Source of the DNA: Deltaproteobacteria bacterium
GTDB lineage: Bacteria; JAMCPX01
Assembly: GCA_023382265.1 (NCBI GenBank)
Contig: JAMCPX010000022.1
Coordinates: 1-64,000, forward strand
Length of the DNA stretch: 64,000 bases
Direction of reading: 5' to 3'
Shown here: positions 1-7,905 of the stretch, in pieces
How positions within the stretch are numbered: the stretch's first letter is position 1
Layout: every line of letters starts with the position of its first letter
Position numbers and translations under genes: made by a program
The notes under the pieces: model-generated
The model's database searches: none
What the model was told of the DNA's origin: nothing
Seen by the model: the letters and a program-made list of their open reading frames with translations, nothing else

Positions 1-216
1 CACAAAGAAACTACGGCAATGGTAGAGATGATGATAACACCAAAGTACAGAACAGCCGAGAGAAACTCCGTTTCTCTCGATAGGAATAAACTTTTCTCTT
101 GACAGGTGCACTTTAAATGGGTGACCCTGTGGTTTTCATCATACGTGCTTGCCGGCGGTGTCATCCCCATAATTGCAGCTCTCCTGCTGCCGTCTGCGAA
201 TATGTTCCGTTTATAG
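1..216 (+). other. possible end of a broken or partial membrane-protein frame
   Basis: Frame 1 is open from the window edge to a TGA at 100-102, then open again to a TAG at 214-216. The second part (106-216, GTG at 106) would encode about 36 residues ending in a hydrophobic helix-like stretch (VLAGGVIPIIAALLLP). It could be the C-terminus of a membrane protein with an in-frame stop or frameshift, or chance. No family is recognised. The stop codon of the convergent lipoprotein gene on the other strand lies directly beyond it. Confidence 0.2.
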
Positions 217-783
217 TTATAATGTCACGCTGAGATTCAGAGACGATGACGCGAGGCCGTTTACCTTAACCTGAATCCTGTATGCTCCAGGGGACAGTTT
301 TCCGGGAATGGTAAGCATGACCATTTTCTCGGATGCCTCACCCTTTACATATTTCCTGTCGAGAAGCGTAACTGCTTTATGAACGCCGGACTCCGGCGAT
401 AGTATCACATCAACCTCTGCAGCAGCCGGTGCCGGACCCGCAAGATTAAACCCGATCCTGTCGCCCGGATGAACGCGGAACGCCGGTGCATTCATGGAGT
501 CGTTCATTCTTATGTCAATGCGCCTCCTGTTCCATCTGTGTGTGTTGCCGTGTCCTCCGAAGTATATGGAGCCGGAGGTAAAGTCCACAACCAACGCTAC
601 CACGCCCGGAACAACACCGGCAAGAAGCCACAGGCAATCCATGACAAGTACCGTTCCATCAATGACCCCGGGCCTGTTTCCTCTCCTTTCGGGGTAGAGA
701 AGGAAGCCGCAATTGACCGTCGACAACATCATAAAGATCAAAACAACTGCAATAAGAAAACGAGACTTCATGAACTTTTTCAC
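217..783 (-). CDS. small exported lipoprotein-like protein of unknown function
   Basis: 188 aa. The start is GTG at 783-781, supported by AAGGAGG seven bases upstream. Residues 1-26 form a signal peptide with Lys/Arg followed by a hydrophobic core ending at Cys26; the residue before the Cys is Asn, so the lipobox is atypical and lipidation is uncertain. After the Cys comes a motif of the type LLYPERRG-x-R-x-G-xx-D, then a hydrophobic segment ending in PGVVALVVDFTSGSIYF. This arrangement is known from short bacterial lipoproteins often mis-annotated as nucleotidyltransferases. The C-terminal half (from about residue 95) is predicted all-beta, like a small Ig-type domain. It is transcribed alone, next to mobile-element debris. 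The family resemblance is from memory; the function is unknown. Confidence 0.65.
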   Translation of the reverse strand: MKKFMKSRFLIAVVLIFMMLSTVNCGFLLYPERRGNRPGVIDGTVLVMDCLWLLAGVVPGVVALVVDFTSGSIYFGGHGNTHRWNRRRIDIRMNDSMNAPAFRVHPGDRIGFNLAGPAPAAAEVDVILSPESGVHKAVTLLDRKYVKGEASEKMVMLTIPGKLSPGAYRIQVKVNGLASSSLNLSVTL

Positions 784-909
784 TTTATTCCCTCCTTAGT
801 AACGATAGAGAATTTTATTTACTTTTTTAAAAACTAACAATTCCCTGCGAATTCGTCAAGAGCGGATCATGGACAGGGCAGCAAACTTATTCCCCCGCGG
901 CCCGGGTAG

Positions 910-1077
910 CTTACTATAGATTTTATTCTTGGGTATTTTGATGAACGTTTGAGAGGAGGGCAGATGAAATATGTTGAGTTTGTAGAAGCCATGACAGGTC
1001 AGATATATGAGAGTCCTTTAAAGGCTGCGGTTGCATCGAGCATACTTGTGGGTGAGGATTTTCATCAAATAGGCTGA
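910..1077 (+). pseudogene. C-terminal remnant of a REP-associated Y1 (IS200-like) transposase
   Basis: Open frame of about 55 codons after a TAG at 907. It reads in part DERLRGGQMKYVEFVEAMTG and then SPLKAAVASSILVGEDF. REP-associated tyrosine transposases (RayT/Y1_Tnp) typically carry this tail: a YxxFV helix, then a SPL...ILGxExFV segment. The N-terminal HUH and tyrosine parts are absent upstream, and the frame ends abruptly where the neighbouring fragment begins, so this is a truncated relic. The assignment rests on remembered motif order only. Confidence 0.45.
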
Positions 1078-1335
1078 AATATGGGGTTTCAATTCAATAA
1101 GGCATAGTACTTGCTCACTGTTTTGGCTATCATAAAGGACTACATCCGGTTGCTTTCTGTCAGCGCCAACAGTCTCCTGTTCAGCAATACCAAGGGGCAG
1201 ATGCCTTTCTTTGACTATCTGATTGATCCATTCAACAAACTTCTGATTGCCTGTGCGTTCTGTTTTATGTGATGTTGTGTCATAGGGCCCAGTGACCCGT
1301 GTAGACTTTTCTGTAAGCTTGGAATGTTTCATCAA
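1018..1335 (-). pseudogene. N-terminal fragment of a restriction/modification-type protein
   Basis: 105 codons. The first 85 or so read like the N-terminal domain of a restriction/DNA-methylase-related protein: ERTGNQKFVEWINQIVKERH, then KQPDVVLYDSQNSEQV and CLIELKP. The D...xE-x-K arrangement (PDVVLYD, then IELK) fits a PD-(D/E)xK nuclease-like fold. From about position 1075 downward the frame runs antisense into the transposase remnant, so the natural protein was cut there. No good ribosome site precedes the ATG. I read it as a truncated remnant, not a working gene. The exact family is uncertain. Confidence 0.4.
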
Positions 1336-1387
1336 TTTTATTTACTTACTGCAAGAGATACTTCTACAGGATGTTTTTTGAATCTGT

Positions 1388-1444
1388 TTATGCCTCTGAA
1401 CCGGGTTCCCGCAATTTCCCGCCGGCATGCGCCCATGTATCCAT
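1388..1444 (-). CDS. tiny ORF behind a promoter, possibly a truncated leader of a lost gene
   Basis: ATG at 1444 preceded by GGAGG with 7-nt spacing, encoding 18 residues (MDTWAHAGGKLREPGSEA) before TAA. A promoter-like pair with an inverted repeat lies about 30 nt upstream. A second frame, shifted by two bases and starting at a nearby ATG, stays open longer (about 33 codons), so a frameshifted remnant is equally possible. No homolog is recognised. Confidence 0.2.
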   Translation of the reverse strand: MDTWAHAGGKLREPGSEA

Positions 1445-1474
1445 GATTATTCCTCCAGATAATGTGTTTTATGC

Positions 1475-1505
1475 TTTATAATCTATTGTTGATTCGGGTC
1501 AACAA
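1475..1505 (-). promoter_or_regulatory. promoter with overlapping inverted repeat (candidate operator)
   Basis: On the minus strand TTGACC (1502-1497) is separated by 16 nt from TATAAA (1480-1475). The -35 box sits inside a 7-bp-arm inverted repeat, TTGTTGACCCGAATCAACAA (1505-1486). Downstream are GGAGG and an ATG at 1444. Placing a palindrome over the -35 is typical of an autoregulated mobile-element or toxin-antitoxin promoter. That role is inferred. Confidence 0.4.
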
Positions 1506-1577
1506 AAGGGGGGTTTCTCATTTACTGCCTTATTGAATTATATGGTTTAACCAAAAAAAATGCATTTAAAAATCATA

Positions 1578-2900
1578 TCAAAAATAGGACTTAACCGGTG
1601 CAATCATAACATCGTTAACTAAATTATGTATATACGATTGTGCCCTTTTAATGATGAATGCCCTTTTTTCATCTTTTTTCAATCCATTTATATCCGTAAA
1701 CAACCCGAAATTTATATTCATTGGCTGAAACGGCTGATGCGCAGGATCGGTAATATAATTAATAAGTGCACCCATCGCAGTATGCTCCGGCATTGCAAAC
1801 GGTTCAAGACCTCTTATTATTCTTGAGGCATTTATCCCTGCAAAAATACCTGCCGCTGAGGATTCCATATAACCCTCTACACCTGCTAATTGCCCTGCTA
1901 TAAATAAGCTGGGTTTGTTACGGACCCTCAGGAATCTATCGAGTACAATCGGGGCATTGATAAAGCTATTTCTATGTATACTGCCGTATCTCGCAAACTC
2001 GGCATGTTCAAGTCCCGGTATCATACGAAAAACGCGCATCTGTTCTGAGTATTTAAGCTTCGTTTGAAAACCAACAATATTATATAATGTCCCCTGTTTA
2101 TTTTCTCTTCTCAACTGGACAACTGCATACGGACTTTTTCCATCAGGCATTATTAAACCAAAAGGCTTCATTGGACCATGCTTTAACACATCAGTCCCCC
2201 TTTTTGCCATAACCTCGACAGGCAGGCATCCTTCGAAGTATTTAACATCTTCAAATGCCTCCGGTTCAACCGACCTGGCTCTTAGAATAACATCAACAAA
2301 ATCTTTGTATTGTTGTTCCGTCATCGGACAATTTATATAATCCCGATTCTCCTGATATCTTGAGCCGAACCATACCATGGAGAGGTCTATCGAATCGGCT
2401 ATAATAATGGGGGATATAGCATCATAAAAGTGAAGCATATCATTGCCGATGAGCCTTTTTATATCCTGTGCAAGTGCATTTGAGGTTAAAGGTCCTGTTG
2501 CTATAATTATGATTTCATCATCGGGAATCTTTTTTATCTCTTCCCTTATAACATGCACGTGCTTAAGAGACTGAACATGATCTGTAATATCTTTTGAGAA
2601 TAGACTTCTATCAACCGCGAGTGCCTTGCCTGCCGGGGTCTTGTGTTTATAAGCAAATTTCAAAATAATCGAATCCAGCATCTGCATCTCATGTTTTAAT
2701 AAGGCATCGATTGAGCCAGGCTCGTATGATTTAAAAGAGTTACTGCAAACAAGTTCCGCGAAAAGATTTGTTTTATGAGCCTCTGTCATTACGGATGGCC
2801 TCATTTCATAAAGTACCGTGTCTATTCCGTATTTATCAAGCTGATGAACGGCTTCAACACCTGCAAGCCCTGCACCGATTACATAAACTTTTCTACTCAT
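1578..2900 (-). CDS. trmFO: methylenetetrahydrofolate-tRNA-(uracil-5-)-methyltransferase TrmFO
   Basis: 440 aa, the normal family length. It makes ribothymidine at position 54 of the tRNA T-loop, using methylene-THF as carbon donor and FADH2 as reductant (family knowledge). Visible are the N-terminal FAD-binding loop GAGLAG at residues 9-14, the TEAHKTNLFAELVCSNSFKS block containing the conserved Cys52, the FEGCLPVEVMAKRG block with the second conserved Cys, and the C-terminal LFIAGQLAGVEGYMESSAAG segment. It lies 58 nt behind the multihaem lipoprotein gene on the same strand and may be co-transcribed, although the functions look unrelated. The organism therefore uses the folate route rather than SAM-dependent TrmA, at least at this locus. 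Confidence 0.97.
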   Translation of the reverse strand: MSRKVYVIGAGLAGVEAVHQLDKYGIDTVLYEMRPSVMTEAHKTNLFAELVCSNSFKSYEPGSIDALLKHEMQMLDSIILKFAYKHKTPAGKALAVDRSLFSKDITDHVQSLKHVHVIREEIKKIPDDEIIIIATGPLTSNALAQDIKRLIGNDMLHFYDAISPIIIADSIDLSMVWFGSRYQENRDYINCPMTEQQYKDFVDVILRARSVEPEAFEDVKYFEGCLPVEVMAKRGTDVLKHGPMKPFGLIMPDGKSPYAVVQLRRENKQGTLYNIVGFQTKLKYSEQMRVFRMIPGLEHAEFARYGSIHRNSFINAPIVLDRFLRVRNKPSLFIAGQLAGVEGYMESSAAGIFAGINASRIIRGLEPFAMPEHTAMGALINYITDPAHQPFQPMNINFGLFTDINGLKKDEKRAFIIKRAQSYIHNLVNDVMIAPVKSYF

Positions 2901-2958
2901 TATTATGAATTATTAAGGGTACAAAAGAAGAACTCATATTTATCAAAACCATACCATG

Positions 2959-3798
2959 CTATTTGTAGATCAATATTGAGGGGGCATGACCGCTTAGATG
3001 ACAGTTGTAACATACAGCCTTTGCCTGCTCGCTCGGGGAACTTCCGTTGACCGATACATGACAGTAATTACATGAACCGGGCATAAGATTAGAGTGCATT
3101 GTATGCAATGATGTGAAGGTAGTAGAACCGTCAAGAGCAGAAACATTGACAAAATTGTGACAATTGAGGCATGTCGGCACAAATCCATGCCGTGTTGTTT
3201 CATAATTATGGCACGCACCGCATCCGGAGGGTAAATGGTACACATTTAAGGTATCGTCGGATGGATTTCCATTATAGCCATGATAATATATCTGGGAATG
3301 CAAATCACCCGATTGTAAAAGTGTCTCGGGCATTATACTGCCTGTGTATGTCCCTGTTGTTATATTCGTTGAGAGCCATGTATGGCATTGCCCGGCACAA
3401 TTAACCCCGCCCTCATAAAGCTTTGATAATGCTTCCGGAGGATAAAAAGCAAGTGAATGTCCTTGAGTGCCGTTTGTAAGTTTATGACACCCACCGCATG
3501 CCTGGAGGTCCTGAGGATGCCTGCCCCTGTTTTGCCATTGCATGGAAAGATTATCAAGCGGACCGGAAGAGATCAGTGACGAAGTTCTTATAAGACCATT
3601 ACTCGAGATATCCATCCATTCACGCGGTCCTGCACTCTCATTTGATAAAGGCTGTGTTATATTTGAATAATCATGACAATAGCAGCTAGCCCTTGTAAGC
3701 GGTGGAGTTGTTTGCGGGACATCTCTGGTACAATTGTTTACAAGAAAAGCAGCACCCAATATTATAAAAACAGTATATCTACGGAAGATTACCATCAT
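2959..3798 (-). CDS. multihaem c-type cytochrome lipoprotein
   Basis: 279 aa. The hydrophobic N-terminus ends at Cys23 (LVNNC), a possible lipidation site. Five canonical haem c motifs are present: C101-GG-CH, C193-GA-CH, C210-LN-CH, C243-NY-CH and C263-YN-CH. Two further Cys-His clusters are off-pattern: C134-AGQ-CH (three residues between the cysteines) and C39-Y-CH (one residue). Additional histidines (for example H114, H167, H173, H188, H204, H232, H235) could act as distal ligands. The start overlaps the end of the upstream subunit gene by 20 nt, so it is translated with the GMC dehydrogenase set. It is therefore the likely electron acceptor, carrying electrons from the flavoenzyme to the envelope respiratory chain. 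Whether the two odd motifs bind haem cannot be told from sequence. Confidence 0.85.
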   Translation of the reverse strand: MMVIFRRYTVFIILGAAFLVNNCTRDVPQTTPPLTRASCYCHDYSNITQPLSNESAGPREWMDISSNGLIRTSSLISSGPLDNLSMQWQNRGRHPQDLQACGGCHKLTNGTQGHSLAFYPPEALSKLYEGGVNCAGQCHTWLSTNITTGTYTGSIMPETLLQSGDLHSQIYYHGYNGNPSDDTLNVYHLPSGCGACHNYETTRHGFVPTCLNCHNFVNVSALDGSTTFTSLHTMHSNLMPGSCNYCHVSVNGSSPSEQAKAVCYNCHLSGHAPSILIYK

Positions 3799-4357
3799 TG
3801 GTAAGCTCCTGACTCATCTGTGTATTAAAAGAAAAACCCTGATCCACATACCCAAGGTTGGCCCCTGGATAACCCATATATTGGTATCCAACATCATTAA
3901 CAAATGCAAGATAAAAAGCACCTTCTACAAATTGAATAAGCAGGCTTATATAGGCAAGCTGTTTTTCCACAATTGACAGAACAGAGGTCCTTGAGTTAAG
4001 GTCTAACTCATAGAATGCCTTATTATAACTATTCTGCGCCTCATTGTTTAGTAAAGCCGTAGCAATAGGAATAAATGTGTAGGTTGGATAGCTCCTATCA
4101 AAAAGCACCGTGAGTGCCCCTGCTTCTAATGCACCGGGGGAGCCTTCCGGATCCGAAGCATAACCCGGCAGGACAGCATCTATAAATGCACTCATCGTCT
4201 TTTCCTCCGTTGTAGCGGGTGTAAAAGAAGGGGGAATCGTCTGCGGATTAAACTTCCCGCTGCCGCAGCCTGCTAAGCTGCAAACATCGAGTGCACCAAA
4301 CAATGATGCGTACAGTGTAGAATATCCAATATATTTTAGAAATTCTCTTCGTGTCAT
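3779..4357 (-). CDS. small partner subunit of a GMC dehydrogenase (gluconate 2-dehydrogenase subunit 3-like)
   Basis: I place the start at ATG 4357, which overlaps the stop of the GMC gene as ATGA, although the frame is open further upstream. The 192-aa product begins MTRREFLKYIG, a Tat-like twin-arginine start, followed by a hydrophobic stretch and SLAGCGSG, so it may be a lipoprotein. The rest (FIDAVLPGYASDPEGSPGALEAG, then a helical region ending in YMGYPGANLGY) has the usual order of the small (gamma/subunit 3) component of FAD-dependent sugar and alcohol dehydrogenases, which carries the folded catalytic subunit through the Tat system (family knowledge). The GMC subunit has no export signal of its own, which fits hitch-hiker export. 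The assignment by homology is moderate; the operon context strengthens it. Confidence 0.7.
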   Translation of the reverse strand: MTRREFLKYIGYSTLYASLFGALDVCSLAGCGSGKFNPQTIPPSFTPATTEEKTMSAFIDAVLPGYASDPEGSPGALEAGALTVLFDRSYPTYTFIPIATALLNNEAQNSYNKAFYELDLNSRTSVLSIVEKQLAYISLLIQFVEGAFYLAFVNDVGYQYMGYPGANLGYVDQGFSFNTQMSQELTNDGNLP

Positions 4358-5787
4358 ACTAATGATACTATATAGTTTGCGACCCTTTCTGCATTTGCAG
4401 AAATAGTTAAAGCAGGATTTATCCCTGTCCCGCCCGGAATTGCACTGCTGTCTGTAACAAATAGCCCCGGATATCCTCTTACCTGACAATTGGGATCTAA
4501 AACAGAGCGTGCCGGATCATCGCCCATCCTGCATGTGCCAAGAAGGTGTGCATCTCCAAATGGGACATCGGGAGACGGTACAAATAATTCCGCATTGTTT
4601 GCCTTGGCAATGCTGTTCAGTATATTAACAACCTTTTGCTGATAGTTTAATAACCCGGTTGTCATCGGTAAATTTATAACCGGTGAATCATTGGATAAAT
4701 TAACCTCGCCTTCACCTGTTAAAAGACCCATAACAGTACCGCCTATGATCCTCTGCGGATAATAAGCCTTTGCAAAATGCTTGTAAGCCAATCCCCATGT
4801 TTGCATGCCCTGTTTTTGAATAATGTTGCCTGCAAATATCCCGGCCGGCGATGTACCCGATTCTATGGTCATTTGATATTGGTTCCAGAATGCATACGTT
4901 ATGACTCCAGCGCTGAGCATACCTTCATAAGTGTTAAAATACGGAAACCCGCTGCTGGGTAAACCAAAGTGTACCGGGAAATTTCCATTGTTATTGAAGT
5001 TTTTACCCACCTGATCGGAAAGACCGGTAAGCAAGCTGTTCTGCTGTGATCTTAGCAGTATCTCTGCCGTAAAAGGTGACCCTGCTGCGAGTATTACGAT
5101 TTCTCCTTCAACCTCATTTGTATTCTGATACATATCTATATACTGCACCGTGTAACCGCCGCTCGACGGGTACACTTGTCTTGCCTTACATCCATCCAAG
5201 AATTCAGCACCCACTGACTCCGCCTGCGGGATATAATTATGAAGGAGATGCTGTTTTACACCGAACATGCAGCCAACTTCGCAAAAACCACACTGCCTGC
5301 AATTAACATAGGGATACCTGCCTCTATCGGCTGTCAAGCCCATGTTATTAAGCATCTGTGCAAAGATTCCACCGCTTTTGGGAACATTGTTCCATCCGGC
5401 CTGTGTTATCTGCATGTTCTGCTCAACAACATCGTAGTATGGATCAAGCACCTGCCTATTAACCTCAACCGGCCACACAGGATATCCGGTATTATCAACA
5501 AAATTGAAAGCATCGCTCGGCATTCTCGGGCTTAAACCTGAATAGAGCATAGAACCGCCGCCTACAAGGTTTGAAGTTCTGTATATTATTGAATAATCCG
5601 GCGCATTTATCATAAAGTAAAAACGATTAAGATTACGCATCGACCAGTCCTGTTTAAAATCCTTATCCTGAAGACGATAACCCCTTTCAAGAACAACTAC
5701 CTTTTTCCCTCTCTGAGCAATTCTCAGAGCGGGGATAGAACCGCCGAATCCGGATCCGATTATAACCACATCATAATGTGTAACCAT
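4354..5787 (-). CDS. GMC-family FAD-dependent oxidoreductase/dehydrogenase
   Basis: 477 aa. The N-terminal FAD loop GSGFGG is at residues 11-16, a GMC-type segment around LVGGGSMLYSG lies at about 74-84, and the C-terminus carries HLLGTCRMGDDP and TDSSAIPGGTGINPALTISA, the family's catalytic His and FAD-closing motifs. Four cysteines at 163, 166, 169 and 173 make a C-x2-C-x2-C-x3-C pattern (NCRQCGFCEVGC). Similar Cys sets occur in cholesterol-oxidase-like and FAD-sugar-dehydrogenase GMC proteins, where an iron-sulfur cluster can pass electrons on. No signal peptide is seen. The two genes behind it encode a Tat-type small subunit and a multihaem cytochrome, so I infer a dehydrogenase rather than an oxidase. 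The substrate (alcohol, sugar or sterol) cannot be read from sequence. Confidence 0.85.
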   Translation of the reverse strand: MVTHYDVVIIGSGFGGSIPALRIAQRGKKVVVLERGYRLQDKDFKQDWSMRNLNRFYFMINAPDYSIIYRTSNLVGGGSMLYSGLSPRMPSDAFNFVDNTGYPVWPVEVNRQVLDPYYDVVEQNMQITQAGWNNVPKSGGIFAQMLNNMGLTADRGRYPYVNCRQCGFCEVGCMFGVKQHLLHNYIPQAESVGAEFLDGCKARQVYPSSGGYTVQYIDMYQNTNEVEGEIVILAAGSPFTAEILLRSQQNSLLTGLSDQVGKNFNNNGNFPVHFGLPSSGFPYFNTYEGMLSAGVITYAFWNQYQMTIESGTSPAGIFAGNIIQKQGMQTWGLAYKHFAKAYYPQRIIGGTVMGLLTGEGEVNLSNDSPVINLPMTTGLLNYQQKVVNILNSIAKANNAELFVPSPDVPFGDAHLLGTCRMGDDPARSVLDPNCQVRGYPGLFVTDSSAIPGGTGINPALTISANAERVANYIVSLV

Positions 5788-5901
5788 ATTATTGTTTTTT
5801 TAATAAATTTTTTATCCTATTGCAATGTTTTTTTAATCAAATTATTCCGGCAATATATTGCCATAGCTTATGTACAAACAGAATAAAAAGCGATGATCAT
5901 T

Positions 5902-6204
5902 TTATCTTATACTTAAAGCCAGGGATATCAATCCCCTGTAGACAAGCGGTTGTAAAAACATGATAAGAAGAAACGCTATGATCGGAGATATATCTATACC
6001 GGAACCAATACCAAGAGGAATGATCCTTCTTATAGGTGCAAGTATTGGCTCTGTTACTCTATATATAAATCTTACAACCGGATTATAAGGATCAGGATTA
6101 ACCCAGCTTAACAATGCACGTACAATAATTAACAAATACAGTACCGTAAGTGACACATCTATAATCTTAGCTAAAATTATTATAAAATCCGATAGTATGT
6201 TCAT
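5902..6204 (-). CDS. YggT family membrane protein
   Basis: 100 aa with two hydrophobic segments (about residues 7-27 and 70-95). Between them are the family-typical ALLSWVNPDPYNPVVRFIYR and TEPILAPIRRIIP. YggT proteins are small inner-membrane proteins of poorly defined role, linked in some bacteria to osmotic protection or division. It is separated by about 110 nt from both neighbours, with no operon partner evident. Confidence 0.85.
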   Translation of the reverse strand: MNILSDFIIILAKIIDVSLTVLYLLIIVRALLSWVNPDPYNPVVRFIYRVTEPILAPIRRIIPLGIGSGIDISPIIAFLLIMFLQPLVYRGLISLALSIR

Positions 6205-6316
6205 TATACATTCTTTCTTTATTCAAATAGAACAGGCGGCTCTATCAGGTTAAGAAGTGATTTGCTCCATTTTTGATATTCTATTAAAAACGTTTAAGCT
6301 GCTTTTTACTTTATTC

Positions 6317-7303
6317 TTATCCATTAATCGTTTTCATCCCGGATTCGTGGTATCTCATACCGGCAGCAACCCCGACGGGTGCAACGTTGTTTATCTTCTC
6401 AATATCCTGTGGTGTCAATTTAACCGTGAGTGCTTGAACATTTTCTTCAAGATATTTTCTTCTTTTTGTACCCGGTATGGGGACTATACCTTTGCCACGG
6501 GATAGAACCCATGCAATCGCGAGTTGTGAAGGCGTACAGTTTTTTTCTTTTGCTATCTCTTCAAGACGTTTAAGAAAATTGAGATTCTTTTTAAGGTTTT
6601 CATCCTGAAACCGCGGATGATTTCTCCTGTAATCATTCTGTGTTAAACTCTCCTTATCGTTTATCTTTCCTGTAAGGAATCCGCGTCCCATGGGACTGTA
6701 TGCAACAAAACCTATCCCAAGCTCATTACATACCGGAAGTATTTCAGACTCGGGGTCGCGTGTCCACAAAGAATATTCCGTCTGAAGTGCACTAATCTGG
6801 TGAACCTTATTTGCCTTTCTAATTGTTTGAGCCGACGCTTCCGATAATCCAATAAATCTCACCTTACCTTGTTCTACAAGTTTTGACATAGCACCCACAG
6901 TTTCCTCAATAGGGGTGTTCGGATCAACACGATGCTGATAATAAAGATCGATGGTCTCTATCCCAAGCCGCTTAAGGCTTGCTTCGCATGCCTGCTTGAC
7001 ATACCCCGGTTTGCCGTTTATTCCAAGAAAACTACCATCCCTGCCGCGAACATTTCCAAATTTTGTAGCAATAATAACCTTATCGCGATAGCCTTTCAGG
7101 GCTTTACCAACCAGTTCTTCGTTTGCACCGACCCCATACATATCAGCCGTATCAAAAAAGTTTATACCAAGTTCAATAGCTCTATGGATCGTAGCTATAG
7201 ATTCTTCATCATCTCTTTCACCATAAAAATCAGACATACCCATGCAGCCAAGCCCAATGGCTGAAACCGCCAGTCCTTGTTTTCCTAATTTTCTTTGTTC
7301 CAA
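6317..7303 (-). CDS. aldo/keto reductase
   Basis: 328 aa from a TTG start at 7303, chosen because GGGAGG lies seven bases upstream; an in-frame ATG at 7342 has no ribosome site. It reduces aldehydes or ketones with NADPH in the cytoplasm (family). The catalytic tetrad is visible in order: Asp in [10 protein letters not shown], Tyr of the same segment, Lys in KVIIATKFG, and His in [10 protein letters not shown]. The C-terminal [19 protein letters not shown] is the NADPH-phosphate binding loop. Its closest look is to the YakC/AKR13-type reductases. The physiological substrate is unknown. It lies alone, between tRNA-His and yggT. Confidence 0.93.
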   Translation of the reverse strand: MEQRKLGKQGLAVSAIGLGCMGMSDFYGERDDEESIATIHRAIELGINFFDTADMYGVGANEELVGKALKGYRDKVIIATKFGNVRGRDGSFLGINGKPGYVKQACEASLKRLGIETIDLYYQHRVDPNTPIEETVGAMSKLVEQGKVRFIGLSEASAQTIRKANKVHQISALQTEYSLWTRDPESEILPVCNELGIGFVAYSPMGRGFLTGKINDKESLTQNDYRRNHPRFQDENLKKNLNFLKRLEEIAKEKNCTPSQLAIAWVLSRGKGIVPIPGTKRRKYLEENVQALTVKLTPQDIEKINNVAPVGVAAGMRYHESGMKTING

Positions 7304-7416
7304 GTTATTGCCTCCCTGGTTTAATAGTACTTCAATAATCATATTAAAGTATTTTTGCTTCCATTGTCAATAATAGGTAAAAGAAGAAAATACATTATCC
7401 GGGTGTTATCACATCA

Positions 7417-7493
7417 TGGGGTGGGTGAAGGGAATTGAACCCTCAACCCTTGGAGCCACAGTCCAATGCTCTAACCGTTGAGCTACACCCACC
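7417..7493 (-). tRNA. tRNA-His (anticodon GTG)
   Basis: On the minus strand the acceptor GGTGGGTG (7493-7486) pairs with CACCCACC (7427-7420), followed by an encoded CCA (7419-7417). The first G is the extra G-1 pairing with C73, the identity element of tRNA-His. The anticodon loop reads CT-GTG-GC, and the T-arm GGTTCAATTCC is regular. It lies directly downstream of a decayed integrase on the same strand. Confidence 0.96.
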
Positions 7494-7517
7494 ATAAATC
7501 AAAATACTCTCTACCAT

Positions 7518-7714
7518 TTAACCGATTGGGAATACCAATCCTTCGCCGTTCTTCGTGTATTCAAGTATAACCAGATTTCTATTAAGATCAACATCATGTC
7601 ATCTCAATTCTCTGATATTATTTTTTCATACCAGTATATAACGCTGTTATCAATATAAATCTAACATGCATTAAGTAAAGCCTGCTCTTCATCGTCTGTC
7701 AAACATCTAAGATG
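7518..7714 (-). pseudogene. remnant of a tyrosine recombinase (integrase)
   Basis: Two pieces of one family sequence survive in different frames. The first (7714-7664) reads HLRCLTDDEEQALLNAC, the start of an integrase catalytic domain. After an internal loss, the second (about 7619-7518) reads RELR-stop-HDVDL, then NRNLVILEYTKNGEGLVFP and TAA. That matches the family's GLRWxDVDL...TKNGxxRxVPL block with the Trp codon turned to TGA. The catalytic HxxR and Tyr parts are missing. It ends 24 nt before the tRNA-His gene. The open frame continues upstream to 7897 (MWLGIEEV...), but I cannot match that part to integrases. Confidence 0.6.
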
Positions 7715-7905
7715 TTGTATGCGGATGGTCAACCACATAGGTCTGTCCATACAATAAATTACCCCGGTTTTTGGCCATACCCGTGTCCCTGCTGGATTCA
7801 CACTGGAATTCACCCCGTACTTGACGCGTGTGGTAATGACACGGGATAAAGCAGGTTTTTCACTCACCACACAAACTTCCTCTATTCCCAGCCACATTTT
7901 TGGGT

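Noticed and set aside
85-120. In-frame TGA at 100-102 as a possible selenocysteine codon
   Set aside because: No redox motif surrounds it, no SECIS-like hairpin is apparent after it, and the flanking peptide has no known family. A broken frame or chance is simpler.
6205-6319. 24-codon frame ([13 protein letters not shown]...) overlapping the aldo/keto reductase stop
   Set aside because: No ribosome site and no recognisable family; the AT-rich codons could be chance.
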